A stretch of 64,000 nt of DNA from Streptomyces goshikiensis (GTDB lineage: Bacteria; Actinomycetota; Actinomycetes; Streptomycetales; Streptomycetaceae), in assembly GCF_014650555.1 (NCBI RefSeq), contig NZ_BMVE01000002.1, positions 372,001-436,000 of the forward strand, in the 5' to 3' direction. The position numbers were made by a program, and so were the translations under genes. The notes under the pieces were generated by a model. The model was not told the origin of the DNA. It made no database searches and saw only the letters and a list, made by a program, of their open reading frames with translations. Below, piece by piece: positions 25,967-37,216 of the stretch. Each line of letters opens with the position of its first letter. Position 1 is the first letter of the stretch.

Positions 25967-26359
25967 TCAGGCCTGCGGCCGCGCGCCGGGCGGCTCGTGG
26001 TGGGCCAGGCGGGAGAGGACCTTGGCGTACACCGTTGTCGCCGCCGCGACGACGGTCACGACGGCCGCCAGCGCGAGGACGCCCAGCAGGGCGGGCCACT
26101 GGCGCAGCTCGTCGCGGCACAGGCTGCTCTCGGACACCGGGCGGACCAGCGGGCCCCGGCACAGGGCTCTGTCCCCGGACTGGGGGCCGTAGTCGGAGAG
26201 CATCAGGAAGGCGAAGCATCCCCACATCAGCATGGCCAGGAGCATCCACGCGATGGACCACGCCTCGATGCGGTCCGCTTGCCGGCGTTCCTTTCCGGCG
26301 TCCGCCGCTGGGGCGCTCGCGGGATCGGGCGTCCGCCGGGCCGGTGCTTCGGCAGTCAT
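25967..26359 (-). CDS. Small two-helix membrane protein, function unknown
   Basis: A 130-residue protein from ATG 26359 (preceded by GAGGGGGAG). The first 35 residues are disordered and Ala/Pro-rich, then two membrane helices (about 36-56 and 88-110) flank a loop with two Cys (ALCRGPLVRPVSESSLCRDE) that could form an extracytoplasmic disulfide. It ends in a polar, Pro-containing tail. I do not recognise a family. It lies between the geosmin synthase and the convergent zinc-ribbon-like gene. Confidence 0.65.
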   Translation of the reverse strand: MTAEAPARRTPDPASAPAADAGKERRQADRIEAWSIAWMLLAMLMWGCFAFLMLSDYGPQSGDRALCRGPLVRPVSESSLCRDELRQWPALLGVLALAAVVTVVAAATTVYAKVLSRLAHHEPPGARPQA

Positions 26360-26445
26360 GTCTCCCCCTCTTGGCCAACGCTGAACGGACGTCAGTCCAT
26401 CACGCGGCGCCGGCCCACCGCGAGGGTGTTTCCGGAAGGGCAACG

Positions 26446-26508
26446 CGATGTCCGCGGAGGCCGGGCGGTGGCCGGAGCGGGCCCGGGCCGGGGCTTCCGC
26501 GGACATCG
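26446..26508 (-). terminator. Hairpin terminator after geosmin synthase
   Basis: Perfect 13-bp stem CGATGTCCGCGGA (26446-26458) / TCCGCGGACATCG (26496-26508) with a 37-base GC-rich loop that can fold further. It begins 7 bp past the geosmin synthase stop codon at 26515. Confidence 0.65.
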
Positions 26509-26514
26509 GGGCGG

Positions 26515-28860
<2,346 letters not shown>

Positions 28861-28900
28861 CTACCCCTGACGCCCCTGGGATAAGGGGGAGTTCACCGCA

Positions 28901-30922
28901 TCAGGTGACGGTGCTGCCTTTCTGTGGCGGCGGGGCCTGCCGGGGGATAGGGGTGCCCGCCCCCCGAGGCTGTGGCCCGTGCCGCTCGGCGTACTGCTCC
29001 GCCTGCATCCGGAACATCGCCGCGTACCGCCCGTCCCGCGCCAACAGCTCCTCGTGGGAGCCCTGTTCGACGAGCCGGCCCTCGTGCAGGACGTAGATGA
29101 CATCCGCGTGCCGCACCCCCGACATGCGGTGCGTGACGAGGACGACCGCCCGGTGCGGACCGGCCAGGCCGCGGATGCTGTCGAACGCGGCGATCTCCGC
29201 CGCCGGGTCCAGGGCCGAGGTGGGCTCGTCCACGACGATGACACGGGCGTCGCGGTAACGGGTGCGGGCCAGGCCGAACTTCTGCCACTGCCCGCCGGAG
29301 AGCTCCGAGGCACCCCGGAAGACCCGGGCGAGCAGCGTCTCGTACCCGTGCGGCAGCTTCGCGACGACCTCGTCGGCCCCCGTGTACCGGGCCGCGGCCA
29401 CCACCTCCGCCGCCTGGTCGACCGAGCCGTCCGCCCCCGCGTCGCCGGGCCGCCCGATGGCGATGTTGGTACGGGCGGTCACCGGCCAGCGTTCGAAGTC
29501 CTGGGTCAGCAGGGCGACCCGGTCGAAGACCTGCGTCCGGTCGGCCTCCCGGACGTCCACCCCGTCCCAGGTCAGCGTGCCCGTGTCGGGCAGGTGCAGA
29601 CCGGCGAGGAGTTTGACGAGGGTGCTCTTGCCGGAGCCGTTCTCCCCGACCAGGGCCACCACCTGGCCCGCCTCGATCGTCAGCGACACCCCGGCCAGGG
29701 CCGGCTCCTCCCGGTCGGGGTAGCCGAACCCCACCTCGGTGAGCCGGATCGTGCCCGTCCGCCCGGGCAGCGGCCGCCCGCCGCTCGGGATGGCGCGGCG
29801 CCCCGCCTCGGCGACGAACCGCTCCAGGTCCCGGACGTACAGGGACTCCTCGTGCAGGGTGTTGGTGGTGGCGACGAGCGCCCCCAGGCTCGCGGAGCCG
29901 GCGCGCACCGCGATCACGGCGGTGCCGGCCACCGCCAGGTCCATCCGCCCGGCGGCGATCAGCGCGCCCATCGCGGCGTACGTGACGAGCGCGGCGAGCC
30001 CGGAGAGGGCGGCGGCGAGCAGTTCGGTGGCCGCCTTGTCCTTGGCGAGCCGGGTGGCCTCGCCCTCGGCGTGCTCGGCCATGTTGCGGTAGTGGCCCAG
30101 CAGGTAGCGGCCGACGCCGTGCACCCGGACCTCGGGAGCCGACGTACGGGCGATCAGCAGCTGCCCGATCAGCCGGGCGGCCCGGACGTGCTCCACCCAG
30201 GCCATCACCGACAGGTAGCGGCGCTGCGCCACCCGCATCGCGCCCCAGCCGCGCGGGGCGGCGATCAGCAGCAGCATCGGCAGCAGCAGCGGGTGCAGCA
30301 CGGTCAGCACCCCGGCGGTCGCGAACAGGGAGATCAGCCCGCCCAGGGTGGCCACGCAGGCGCCGACGGTCCGGCGGGCCGACGGCGGCCCCCACTGGGC
30401 GCTGTCCAGCAGCCGCCGGAACTCCCCGTCCTCGATGGCCTCCAGCTCGACCCCGACGGCGGCGTGCAGGTACTGCTCCTGCGCGGCCCGCTCGACCTTG
30501 GGCTCCAGCCGCCCGGCGGCCGCCGTCGACCGGGAGGCCAGGACGGCTCCCAGTACGGCGACCAGCGCCCCGGCGGCGAGGGCGGGCAGGGCCTCCTGCA
30601 GCCGCTCGGCGGGGCTGCCCGCGCCGAACAGGGTACGGAGCACCGCGCTCAGGACGAGCAGCCCGACGGCGGAGGTGACGCCCTGGCCGGCCTCGGCGGC
30701 GGCGACGGTGAGCAGCGCGGGCCGGTCGGTGTCCCAGGCGAGCCGGAGGGTGCCGCGGACCATCCGGGGCATGGCGCGCAGGGTGCTGAGCAGCCCGCTC
30801 TCCAGCTGGGCGTACTCGTGGTTGGCCCAGCCGGCGTCGTAGCGCAGCGGGCCGCCGAAGAGCCGGCGCTCGCTCTCGGAGACGGCGGGTTCGGCGGGCA
30901 CGGGCCGCTTGAGGAGCCTCAT
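28901..30922 (-). CDS. ABC transporter, fused membrane and ATPase domains
   Basis: A 673-residue half-transporter. The N-terminal half (about 50-370) is a type-1 exporter membrane domain with about six helices. The C-terminal ATPase has Walker A GENGSGKST (about 445), signature LSGGQWQKFGLAR (about 550), Walker B VIVVDEPTSALD and the H-loop Val-Thr-His-Arg. Such half-transporters dimerise to export lipids, peptides or drugs; the substrate is not identifiable. I chose ATG 30922 because GGAGGTGG lies at correct spacing; earlier in-frame starts have no such site. It precedes geoA but its own terminator separates them. Confidence 0.9.
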   Translation of the reverse strand: MRLLKRPVPAEPAVSESERRLFGGPLRYDAGWANHEYAQLESGLLSTLRAMPRMVRGTLRLAWDTDRPALLTVAAAEAGQGVTSAVGLLVLSAVLRTLFGAGSPAERLQEALPALAAGALVAVLGAVLASRSTAAAGRLEPKVERAAQEQYLHAAVGVELEAIEDGEFRRLLDSAQWGPPSARRTVGACVATLGGLISLFATAGVLTVLHPLLLPMLLLIAAPRGWGAMRVAQRRYLSVMAWVEHVRAARLIGQLLIARTSAPEVRVHGVGRYLLGHYRNMAEHAEGEATRLAKDKAATELLAAALSGLAALVTYAAMGALIAAGRMDLAVAGTAVIAVRAGSASLGALVATTNTLHEESLYVRDLERFVAEAGRRAIPSGGRPLPGRTGTIRLTEVGFGYPDREEPALAGVSLTIEAGQVVALVGENGSGKSTLVKLLAGLHLPDTGTLTWDGVDVREADRTQVFDRVALLTQDFERWPVTARTNIAIGRPGDAGADGSVDQAAEVVAAARYTGADEVVAKLPHGYETLLARVFRGASELSGGQWQKFGLARTRYRDARVIVVDEPTSALDPAAEIAAFDSIRGLAGPHRAVVLVTHRMSGVRHADVIYVLHEGRLVEQGSHEELLARDGRYAAMFRMQAEQYAERHGPQPRGAGTPIPRQAPPPQKGSTVT

Positions 30923-31302
30923 GCGCGGCCACCTCCGCCCCGCGGGGTCGAACACCACATGAACGTGCACGGATCGCAAGATTCCTCCCGGGGTACCGCG
31001 ACGGGCGAACTGACGCCGGAAGAACGCGGCTGCTCAGAGCGCCGTCACGGGCCGCCGGGAGCGAATGCTCGTACGCAGTTGCGAGGGCTGTGCCGACCCC
31101 AAGGGGCGCCCGGGCCCCGGCCCGTGACGCGGCGTTCGAATCACCCGCGGGTGTGCGGGACCCCCTTCGAGGTATTGCGTCGATATCCGGCCGCCGATCA
31201 CATTCCCGTCATGGACATGGCCAGACGAGGACCGCCCCCGCGCCGTGCGGGCGCGGGGGCGGTCTCGGGAATCTCCGGGAGCCTTCGGGAAGCTCCGGGC
31301 GG
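30923..31302. other. Intergenic region between the ABC exporter and cobN
   Basis: 380 bp with no confident gene. It contains the cobN terminator (31230-31264). A minus-strand 55-codon GTG ORF at about 31034-31201 lacks a clear ribosome site. The segment at 31156-31182 ('GGGACCCCCTTCGAGGTATT') resembles 6849-6875 upstream of the PP2C-like gene. The promoter of the ABC gene should lie near 30930-31050 on the minus strand. Confidence 0.5.
31230..31264 (-). terminator. Hairpin terminator after cobN
   Basis: Perfect 14-bp stem GACCGCCCCCGCGC / GCGCGGGGGCGGTC with a 7-base loop, 39 bp after the cobN stop. Confidence 0.72.
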
Positions 31303-34300
31303 TTACTCCGCCTCGGCCTCCAGGTTGCCCTCGGTGTCCAGGTACACCTGGCGCAGGGACTCCAGGATCTGCGGGTCCGGCTTCTCCCACATGCCGCGCG
31401 ACTCCGCCTCCAGCAGGCGCTCCGCGATGCCGTGCAGGGCCCAGGGGTTGGCCTCCTCCAGGAAGGCGCGGTTGGCCGGATCCAGGACGTACGTCTCCGT
31501 CAGCTTGTCGTACATCCAGTCCGCGACCACGCCCGTCGTGGCGTCGTAGCCGAAGAGGTAGTCCACCGTCGCCGCCAGCTCGAAGGCGCCCTTGTAGCCG
31601 TGGCGGCGCATCGCCTCGATCCACTTGGGGTTCACGACGCGGGCGCGGAAGACGCGCGAGGTCTCCTCCACCAGGGTGCGGGTCTTGACCGTCTCCGGGC
31701 GGGTGGAGTCGCCGATGTACGCCTCCGGGGCCGTGCCGCGCAGCGCGCGGACGGTGGCCACCATGCCGCCGTGGTACTGGAAGTAGTCGTCCGAGTCGGC
31801 GATGTCGTGCTCGCGGGTGTCCGTGTTCTTCGCGGCCACCGTGATCCGCTTGTAGGCGCTCTCCATCTCCTCGCGCGCCGCCCGGCCCTCCAGACCGCGG
31901 CCGTAGGCGTAACCGCCCCACACCGTGTAGACCTCGGCGAGGTCGGCGTCCGTGCGCCAGTCGCGCGAGTCGATCAGCTGGAGGATGCCCGCGCCGTACG
32001 TGCCCGGGCGCGAGCCGAAGATACGGGTCGTCGCGCGCCGCTCGTCGCCGTGCTCGGCGAGGTCCGCCTGGGCGTGGGCCCGGACGTAGTTCTGCTCCGC
32101 GGGCTCCTCCAGCCCCGCCGCCAGCCGTACCGCGTCGTCCAGCAGCCCGATGACGTGCGGGAACGCGTCCCGGAAGAAGCCCGAGATGCGCAGCGTGACA
32201 TCGATGCGGGGGCGGCCCAGCTCATCGAGCGGGATCGGCTCCAGACCCGTGACGCGGCGCGAGGCCTCGTCCCAGACCGGGCGGACGCCCAGCAGGGCGA
32301 GGGCTTCCGCCACGTCGTCGCCGGAGGTGCGCATCGCGCTCGTGCCCCACAGCGACAGGCCGACGGAGGCGGGCCACTCGCCGTTGTCCGTGCGGTACCG
32401 GTTCAGCAGCGAGTCCGCCAGCGCCTGCCCGGTCTCCCACGCGAGGCGGGAGGGGACGGCCTTCGGGTCCACGGAGTAGAAGTTCCGGCCGGTCGGCAGG
32501 ACGTTCACCAGGCCGCGCAGTGGCGAGCCGGACGGGCCCGCCGGGACGAAGGCACCGTCCAGCGCGCTGACCACGTGCGCGATCTCGTCGGTGGTGCCGG
32601 CCAGGCGCGGGACGACCTCACGGGCCGCGAAGTCCAGTACGGCCGCCACGTCCGCCGAGTGCCCGGCGGCGACCGAAGCCACCGCCTCCGGCGCCCAGTG
32701 CGCGTCCTCCATCGCCTGGACCAGCGCGCGGGCCGCCTCCTCCGCCTGGTCGGCGGTGGTGCGGGTGGCCGCCGACTCGTCGAGGCCCAGCGCCTCGCGC
32801 AGGCCCGGCAGGGCCGTCGTACCGCCCCAGATCTGCCGGGCGCGCAGGATCGCCAGGACCAGGTTGACCCGGGCCTCGCCGGCCGGGGCGCCGCCCAGGA
32901 CGTGCAGACCGTCGCGGATCTGGGCGTCCTTGACCTCGCACAGCCAGCCGTCGACGTGCAGCAGGAAGTCGTCGAAGCCCTCGTCGTCCGGGCGCTCTTC
33001 GAGGCCCAGGTCGTGGTGGAGCTTCGCGGCCTGGATCAGGGTCCAGATCTGGGCGCGGATGGCCGGCAGCTTCGCCGGGTCCATCGCCGAGATCTGCGCG
33101 TACTCGTCCAGGTGCTGCTCCAGGCGGGCGATGTCGCCGTACGACTCCGCGCGCGCCATCGGCGGCACCAGGTGGTCGACCAGGGTGGCGTGCACCCGGC
33201 GCTTGGCCTGGGTGCCCTCACCGGGGTCGTTGACCAGGAACGGGTAGATGAGCGGCAGGTCGCCGAGGGCGGCGTCGGGCGCGCAGGCCGCCGACAGGCC
33301 GGCGTTCTTGCCCGGCAGCCACTCCAGGTTGCCGTGCTTGCCCAGGTGGATCATCGCGTCGGCGCCGAAGCCGCCGTCCTCGGCGCGCGCCTGGATCCAG
33401 CGGTACGCGGCCAGGTAGTGGTGCGAGGGCGGCAGGTCCGGGTCGTGGTAGATCGCGATCGGGTTCTCCCCGAAGCCGCGCGGCGGCTGGATCAGGATCA
33501 GCAGGTTGCCGCGCCGCAGGGCCGCGAGGACGATGTCGCCGTCCGGGTTCGCGGAGCGGTCGACGAACATGTTGCCCGGGGCCTCGCCCCAGTGCTCGGT
33601 GACGCTGTCGCGCAGCTCGGCCGGCAGCTCGGAGAACCAGCGCTTGTAGTCGGCGGCCGGGATCCGGACCGGGTTGCGGGCCAGCTGCTCCTCGGTCAGC
33701 CAGTCCTGGTCGTGGCCGCCGGCCTCGATCAGGGCGCGGATCAGCTCGTCGCCGTCGCCGGAGACCAGACCCGGGACGTCCTCGACGGGGCCGAAGTCGT
33801 AGCCGCCCGCGATGAGGGTGCGCAGCAGCTCCACGGCGCTGGCCGGGGTGTCGAGACCCACCGCGTTACCGATGCGGGAGTGCTTGGTGGGGTACGCGGA
33901 CAGGACGAGCGCGACCTTCTTGTCACGGCGCTCGATGTGCCGCAGCCGGGCGTGCCGGACGGCGATCCCCGCGACCCGGGCGGCCCGCTCGGGGTCGGCG
34001 ACATAGGCGGGCAGGCCGTCCTCGTCGAGCTCCTTGAAGGAGAACGGGACGGTGATCAGACGGCCGTCGAACTCGGGCACGGCGACCTGCGTCGCGGCGT
34101 CGAGCGGGGAGAGGCCCTCGTCGTTCTCCTCCCAGGCGCTGCGCGAGCCGGTCAGGCACAGGGCCTGCAGGATCGGTACGCCCAGACCCGCGAGCGCGCC
34201 GGCGTCCCAGGACTCGTCGTCGCCGCCCGCCGAGGCGGTGGCGGGCTTGGTGCCGCCCGCCGCGAGGACGGTGGTGACGACCGCGTCCGCCGATTCCAGC

Positions 34301-34914
34301 GCGGCGATCAGCTCCGGCTCGGGGGCGCGCAGGGAGGACACGTAGAGGGGGAGCGCCTGGGCGTCCTTCGCCTCGATCGCGTCGCACAGGGCGTGCACGA
34401 AGGAGGTGTTCCCGCTCATCTGGTGGGCGCGGTAGTACAGCACGGCGATCCGGGGGCCCGTGGTGCTCCCGGGGGTGCGCTCCAGCGGGCCCCAGGTGGG
34501 GGCGGCGGCCGGCGGCTCGAAGCCGTGGCCGGTGAGCAGGACGGTGTCCGAGAGGAAGCGCGCCAGCTGGTCCAGGTTGGCGGGGCCGCCGTGCGCGAGG
34601 TAGCCGTGCGCCTCGGCGGCGATGCCGATGGGGACGGTGGAGGCCTCCATCAGCTGGGCGTCCGGGGCCTGTTCGCCGGTCAGTACGACCACCGGGCGGG
34701 TCTGGGCGGGGGCCAGCAGCAGGTCGAGGCCCTCCTGCCAGGCGCGGAGGCCGCCGAGGAGGCGTACGACGACCAGGTCGACACCGTCGAGGAGACCGGG
34801 GAGGTCGTCGAGGGGAAGGCGGGAGGGGTTCGCGAACCGGTACGGGACGGGGCCGTCCGCGGCGGCGCGGGCGCTGAGCAGATCGGTGTCGGACGTCGAC
34901 AGCAGCAAGATCAT
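31303..34914 (-). CDS. cobN: Cobaltochelatase subunit CobN
   Basis: A 1203-residue large subunit of the ATP-dependent aerobic cobaltochelatase, which inserts cobalt into hydrogenobyrinic acid a,c-diamide. The length is normal and the sequence has the CobN/BchH pattern, including 'YRAHQMSGNTSFVHALCDAI' near residue 165, 'IGNAVGLDTPASAVELLRTL' and 'HLGKHGNLEWLPGKNAGLSA'. It needs small AAA-type partners (CobS/CobT or ChlI/ChlD types) which are not in the window. A cobalamin riboswitch precedes it and overlaps its start region, so it should be shut off by B12. The cobG-cobH-cobIJ genes are divergent. Confidence 0.96.
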   Translation of the reverse strand: MILLLSTSDTDLLSARAAADGPVPYRFANPSRLPLDDLPGLLDGVDLVVVRLLGGLRAWQEGLDLLLAPAQTRPVVVLTGEQAPDAQLMEASTVPIGIAAEAHGYLAHGGPANLDQLARFLSDTVLLTGHGFEPPAAAPTWGPLERTPGSTTGPRIAVLYYRAHQMSGNTSFVHALCDAIEAKDAQALPLYVSSLRAPEPELIAALESADAVVTTVLAAGGTKPATASAGGDDESWDAGALAGLGVPILQALCLTGSRSAWEENDEGLSPLDAATQVAVPEFDGRLITVPFSFKELDEDGLPAYVADPERAARVAGIAVRHARLRHIERRDKKVALVLSAYPTKHSRIGNAVGLDTPASAVELLRTLIAGGYDFGPVEDVPGLVSGDGDELIRALIEAGGHDQDWLTEEQLARNPVRIPAADYKRWFSELPAELRDSVTEHWGEAPGNMFVDRSANPDGDIVLAALRRGNLLILIQPPRGFGENPIAIYHDPDLPPSHHYLAAYRWIQARAEDGGFGADAMIHLGKHGNLEWLPGKNAGLSAACAPDAALGDLPLIYPFLVNDPGEGTQAKRRVHATLVDHLVPPMARAESYGDIARLEQHLDEYAQISAMDPAKLPAIRAQIWTLIQAAKLHHDLGLEERPDDEGFDDFLLHVDGWLCEVKDAQIRDGLHVLGGAPAGEARVNLVLAILRARQIWGGTTALPGLREALGLDESAATRTTADQAEEAARALVQAMEDAHWAPEAVASVAAGHSADVAAVLDFAAREVVPRLAGTTDEIAHVVSALDGAFVPAGPSGSPLRGLVNVLPTGRNFYSVDPKAVPSRLAWETGQALADSLLNRYRTDNGEWPASVGLSLWGTSAMRTSGDDVAEALALLGVRPVWDEASRRVTGLEPIPLDELGRPRIDVTLRISGFFRDAFPHVIGLLDDAVRLAAGLEEPAEQNYVRAHAQADLAEHGDERRATTRIFGSRPGTYGAGILQLIDSRDWRTDADLAEVYTVWGGYAYGRGLEGRAAREEMESAYKRITVAAKNTDTREHDIADSDDYFQYHGGMVATVRALRGTAPEAYIGDSTRPETVKTRTLVEETSRVFRARVVNPKWIEAMRRHGYKGAFELAATVDYLFGYDATTGVVADWMYDKLTETYVLDPANRAFLEEANPWALHGIAERLLEAESRGMWEKPDPQILESLRQVYLDTEGNLEAEAE

Positions 34915-35100
34915 GCGGCGGCAGGCCTTCCTCGGGGTTTCCGCGCCCCGGGCAGTGAGGACGACGGGAGTTCCTGACTCACCCGGCCGATCGCTCCGCA
35001 GGGTTCACAGTGGCGGGACCGCGCCGGATTCGCACCGGGCTTCCTCCCATGTCGCCGTCCTCGGCGATGGCGGACCGAGCGGTCCGCCGCAGGTCATCTT
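34915..35100 (-). ncRNA. Cobalamin riboswitch upstream of cobN
   Basis: On the minus strand the conserved core runs from about 35048 to 35006: 'GGAGGAAGCCCGGTGCGAAT', then CCGGCGCGGTCCCGCCACTGTGA-like sequence, the B12-box region. 'GAGTCAGGAACTC' follows at 34980-34968 and 'GAGGAAGGCC' at 34933-34924. A local hairpin (GGCGGACCG/CGGTCCGCC) lies at about 35069-35089. The closing stem can form between GCGGCGG (about 35092-35085) and CCGCCGC (34921-34915), placing the switch next to the cobN ATG. The expected effect is translation or elongation repression when adenosylcobalamin binds. Confidence 0.92.
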
Positions 35101-35310
35101 AGGTGCCCTGATCCCCGGCCGGGAGTCCGGGCCGCCCCGCGGTATCACCGGGGCCCCGGCACGGCCGGATTCCGCCAGGAGGGCCGGAAACATGTGGTGA
35201 AACGGGGGTGAAGCGGCGGGGGCGCGGGTGGGGGTGCGGGCGGGGGGCCTGCGGTGACGGGTGGTGGCAGGGTGGTGACGGACACAGACCGGGCGGGGGG
35301 AATCCTGGGT

Positions 35311-36564
35311 ATGCTCGCCGCCATGCCCCAGTCCCCCTCCGCCACATCGCGGGACGAACCCGTCATACGGGACCGCGGTGACGCATGCCCCGGCGCGCTC
35401 CGGCTGCACGCGGCGGACGACGGGTTCCTCGCGCGGGTCCGGCTTCCGGGCGGGCTGCTCACCGCCGCGCAGGCCGCCGCGCTCGCGGACGCCGCCGAGC
35501 GGTTCGGGGACGGGCACCTCGAACTCACCTCGCGCGGAAACGTCCAGCTCCGCGGCCTCGCCGACGGCTGCGGCGGGGCCCTCGCCGAACTCCTGGACTC
35601 CGTCGGCCTGCTGCCCGCGCCCTCGCACGAGCGGGTCCGCAACATCGTCGCGAGCCCCCTCGGGGACCCCGCTCCGGTGCGCGCCCTGGACCGGCTGCTC
35701 TGCGCCGACCCCGGCGCCGCCGCTCTCTCCGGCCGGTTCCTGTTCGCCGTGGACGACGGGCGCGGGGACGTCGCCGCCCTCGACCCCGACGTGTCCCTGC
35801 TCGCGCGCCCCGGCGGCCGGGCGCTGATCCGGCTCGGCGCCGCGCCCGACGCCGCCGAGGTGGCCGCCGGCGACGGACCCGAGGCGGCGCTGGAGGCCGC
35901 CCGGCACTTCCTCGACGCCGCCGCCCGCGCCGGCACCCGGGCCTGGCGCGTCGCCGAGCTGCCCGCCGAACACGCCCTGGACGCGCGGGAGTTCACCGCC
36001 CGGCTGGCCGCCCTCGGCATCCCCGCCCGGTACGTCGCGGACGCGCCCCGCCCGTACGCGGGGCCGCCCGCCCCCGGCGTGCACGGGGACGCGCTCTGCG
36101 TCCTGATCCCGCTCGGCCGGCTCCGCAGCGCCCAGTGGCGGGAGCTGCCCGGCGCGCTGCGGACCACGCCCTGGCGCAGCGTCATCGTCGGCGACACCGC
36201 CGCCCGCCCCGCCGGGCTGGTGACCGCGCCCGGCAGTGCCTGGGAGTCCGTGACCGCCTGCACCGGCCGGCCCGGCTGCGCGAAAGCCCTCGCGGACGTA
36301 CGCGCTGACGCGCGCGCCGTCGCGGAACGGGCCCGCGGACCGCTGTCCGTCCACTGGTCCGGCTGCGAGCGCCGCTGCGGGCACCCGCGCGGCACCGACT
36401 GGGTCGACGCCGTCGCCACCGCGACCGGCTACCGGCTGACCGGGCCCGGCGTGCCCGGCGGTCCCGGCGGGCCCGCGTCGCGGCACGTCCCCGCCACCGC
36501 CCCCGAACTTGGCGCGGCCCTCCGGGACGCGCGCAACACCCCCCGAGTGTCCGAAGAGCAGTGA
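35311..36564 (+). CDS. cobG: Precorrin-3B synthase (CobG)
   Basis: A 417-residue monooxygenase that converts precorrin-3A to 3B using O2, the hallmark of the aerobic B12 route. It has two nitrite/sulfite-reductase-like half domains. The four [4Fe-4S]/siroheme cysteines are in '[15 protein letters not shown]' and '[11 protein letters not shown]' near residues 320-360, and 'RGNVQLRG' is the family segment near 70. Upstream in-frame GTG (35254, 35275) and ATG (35323) starts exist; I chose ATG 35311, which follows GGGGGGA at 8 bases. It starts the cobG-cobH-cobIJ operon divergent from cobN. Confidence 0.93.
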   Translation: MLAAMPQSPSATSRDEPVIRDRGDACPGALRLHAADDGFLARVRLPGGLLTAAQAAALADAAERFGDGHLELTSRGNVQLRGLADGCGGALAELLDSVGLLPAPSHERVRNIVASPLGDPAPVRALDRLLCADPGAAALSGRFLFAVDDGRGDVAALDPDVSLLARPGGRALIRLGAAPDAAEVAAGDGPEAALEAARHFLDAAARAGTRAWRVAELPAEHALDAREFTARLAALGIPARYVADAPRPYAGPPAPGVHGDALCVLIPLGRLRSAQWRELPGALRTTPWRSVIVGDTAARPAGLVTAPGSAWESVTACTGRPGCAKALADVRADARAVAERARGPLSVHWSGCERRCGHPRGTDWVDAVATATGYRLTGPGVPGGPGGPASRHVPATAPELGAALRDARNTPRVSEEQ

Positions 36565-36568
36565 AGAA

Positions 36569-37216
36569 ATGAGCGAGTACACCGTGTTCGAGTACGAGAA
36601 GGACGGCGCCGCGATCTACCGCCAGTCCTTTGCCACGATCCGCGCCGAGGCGGACCTCTCCGGGCTGCCCGCCTCCGTCGCCCAGGTCGCGGTGCGCATG
36701 ATTCACGCCTGCGGGATGACGGACCTGCCCAAGGACCTCGGCTACACCCCGGAGGTCGTGCTGCGGGCGCGCGCCGCGCTGACCGCCGGCGCCCCGATCC
36801 TGTGCGACGTGCAGATGGTCGCCAGCGGCGTCACCCGGGGGCGGCTCCCCGCCGACAACGAGGTGATCTGCACCCTCTCCGACCCGGCCGTACCGGAGCT
36901 CGCCGCGAAGATGGGCACCACGCGCAGCGCCGCCGCCCTCGAAGTGTGGCGCGACCGGGGCCTGTTGGAGGGCTCGGTGATCGCCGTCGGCAACGCGCCG
37001 ACCGCGCTGTTCCGGCTGCTGGAGATGATCGAGGAGGGCGCCCCGCGCCCCGCCGCCGTCATCGGTGTCCCCGTCGGCTTCATCGGCGCCGCCGAGTCCA
37101 AGGACGCCCTCGCCGCGCACCCTTCGGGCCTCGACCACCTGATCGTGCGCGGCCGGCGCGGCGGCAGCGCCATCGCCGCCGCCGCCGTCAACGCGATCGC
37201 GAGCGTGGCCGAATGA
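36569..37216 (+). CDS. cobH: Precorrin-8X methylmutase (CobH)
   Basis: A 215-residue CobH/CbiC methylmutase, which shifts a methyl group from C-11 to C-12 to form hydrogenobyrinic acid. The catalytic His lies in '[16 protein letters not shown]' (about 40-52). The loop '[14 protein letters not shown]' and '[17 protein letters not shown]' and the Gly-rich C-terminal region ([12 protein letters not shown]) are conserved. The ATG is 5 bp after the cobG stop with GAAGAA between, so translation is probably coupled. Its stop overlaps the cobIJ start (ATGA). Confidence 0.95.
   Translation: MSEYTVFEYEKDGAAIYRQSFATIRAEADLSGLPASVAQVAVRMIHACGMTDLPKDLGYTPEVVLRARAALTAGAPILCDVQMVASGVTRGRLPADNEVICTLSDPAVPELAAKMGTTRSAAALEVWRDRGLLEGSVIAVGNAPTALFRLLEMIEEGAPRPAAVIGVPVGFIGAAESKDALAAHPSGLDHLIVRGRRGGSAIAAAAVNAIASVAE

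Noticed and set aside
31034..31201. Minus-strand 55-codon GTG ORF in the cobN-ABC gap
   Set aside because: No ribosome site, and its composition (Arg/Pro/Gly) resembles non-coding GC-rich sequence.
31090..34977. 1295-codon plus-strand ORF opposite cobN
   Set aside because: Shadow frame of cobN; composition is Arg/Val/Gly-heavy and it has no domain.
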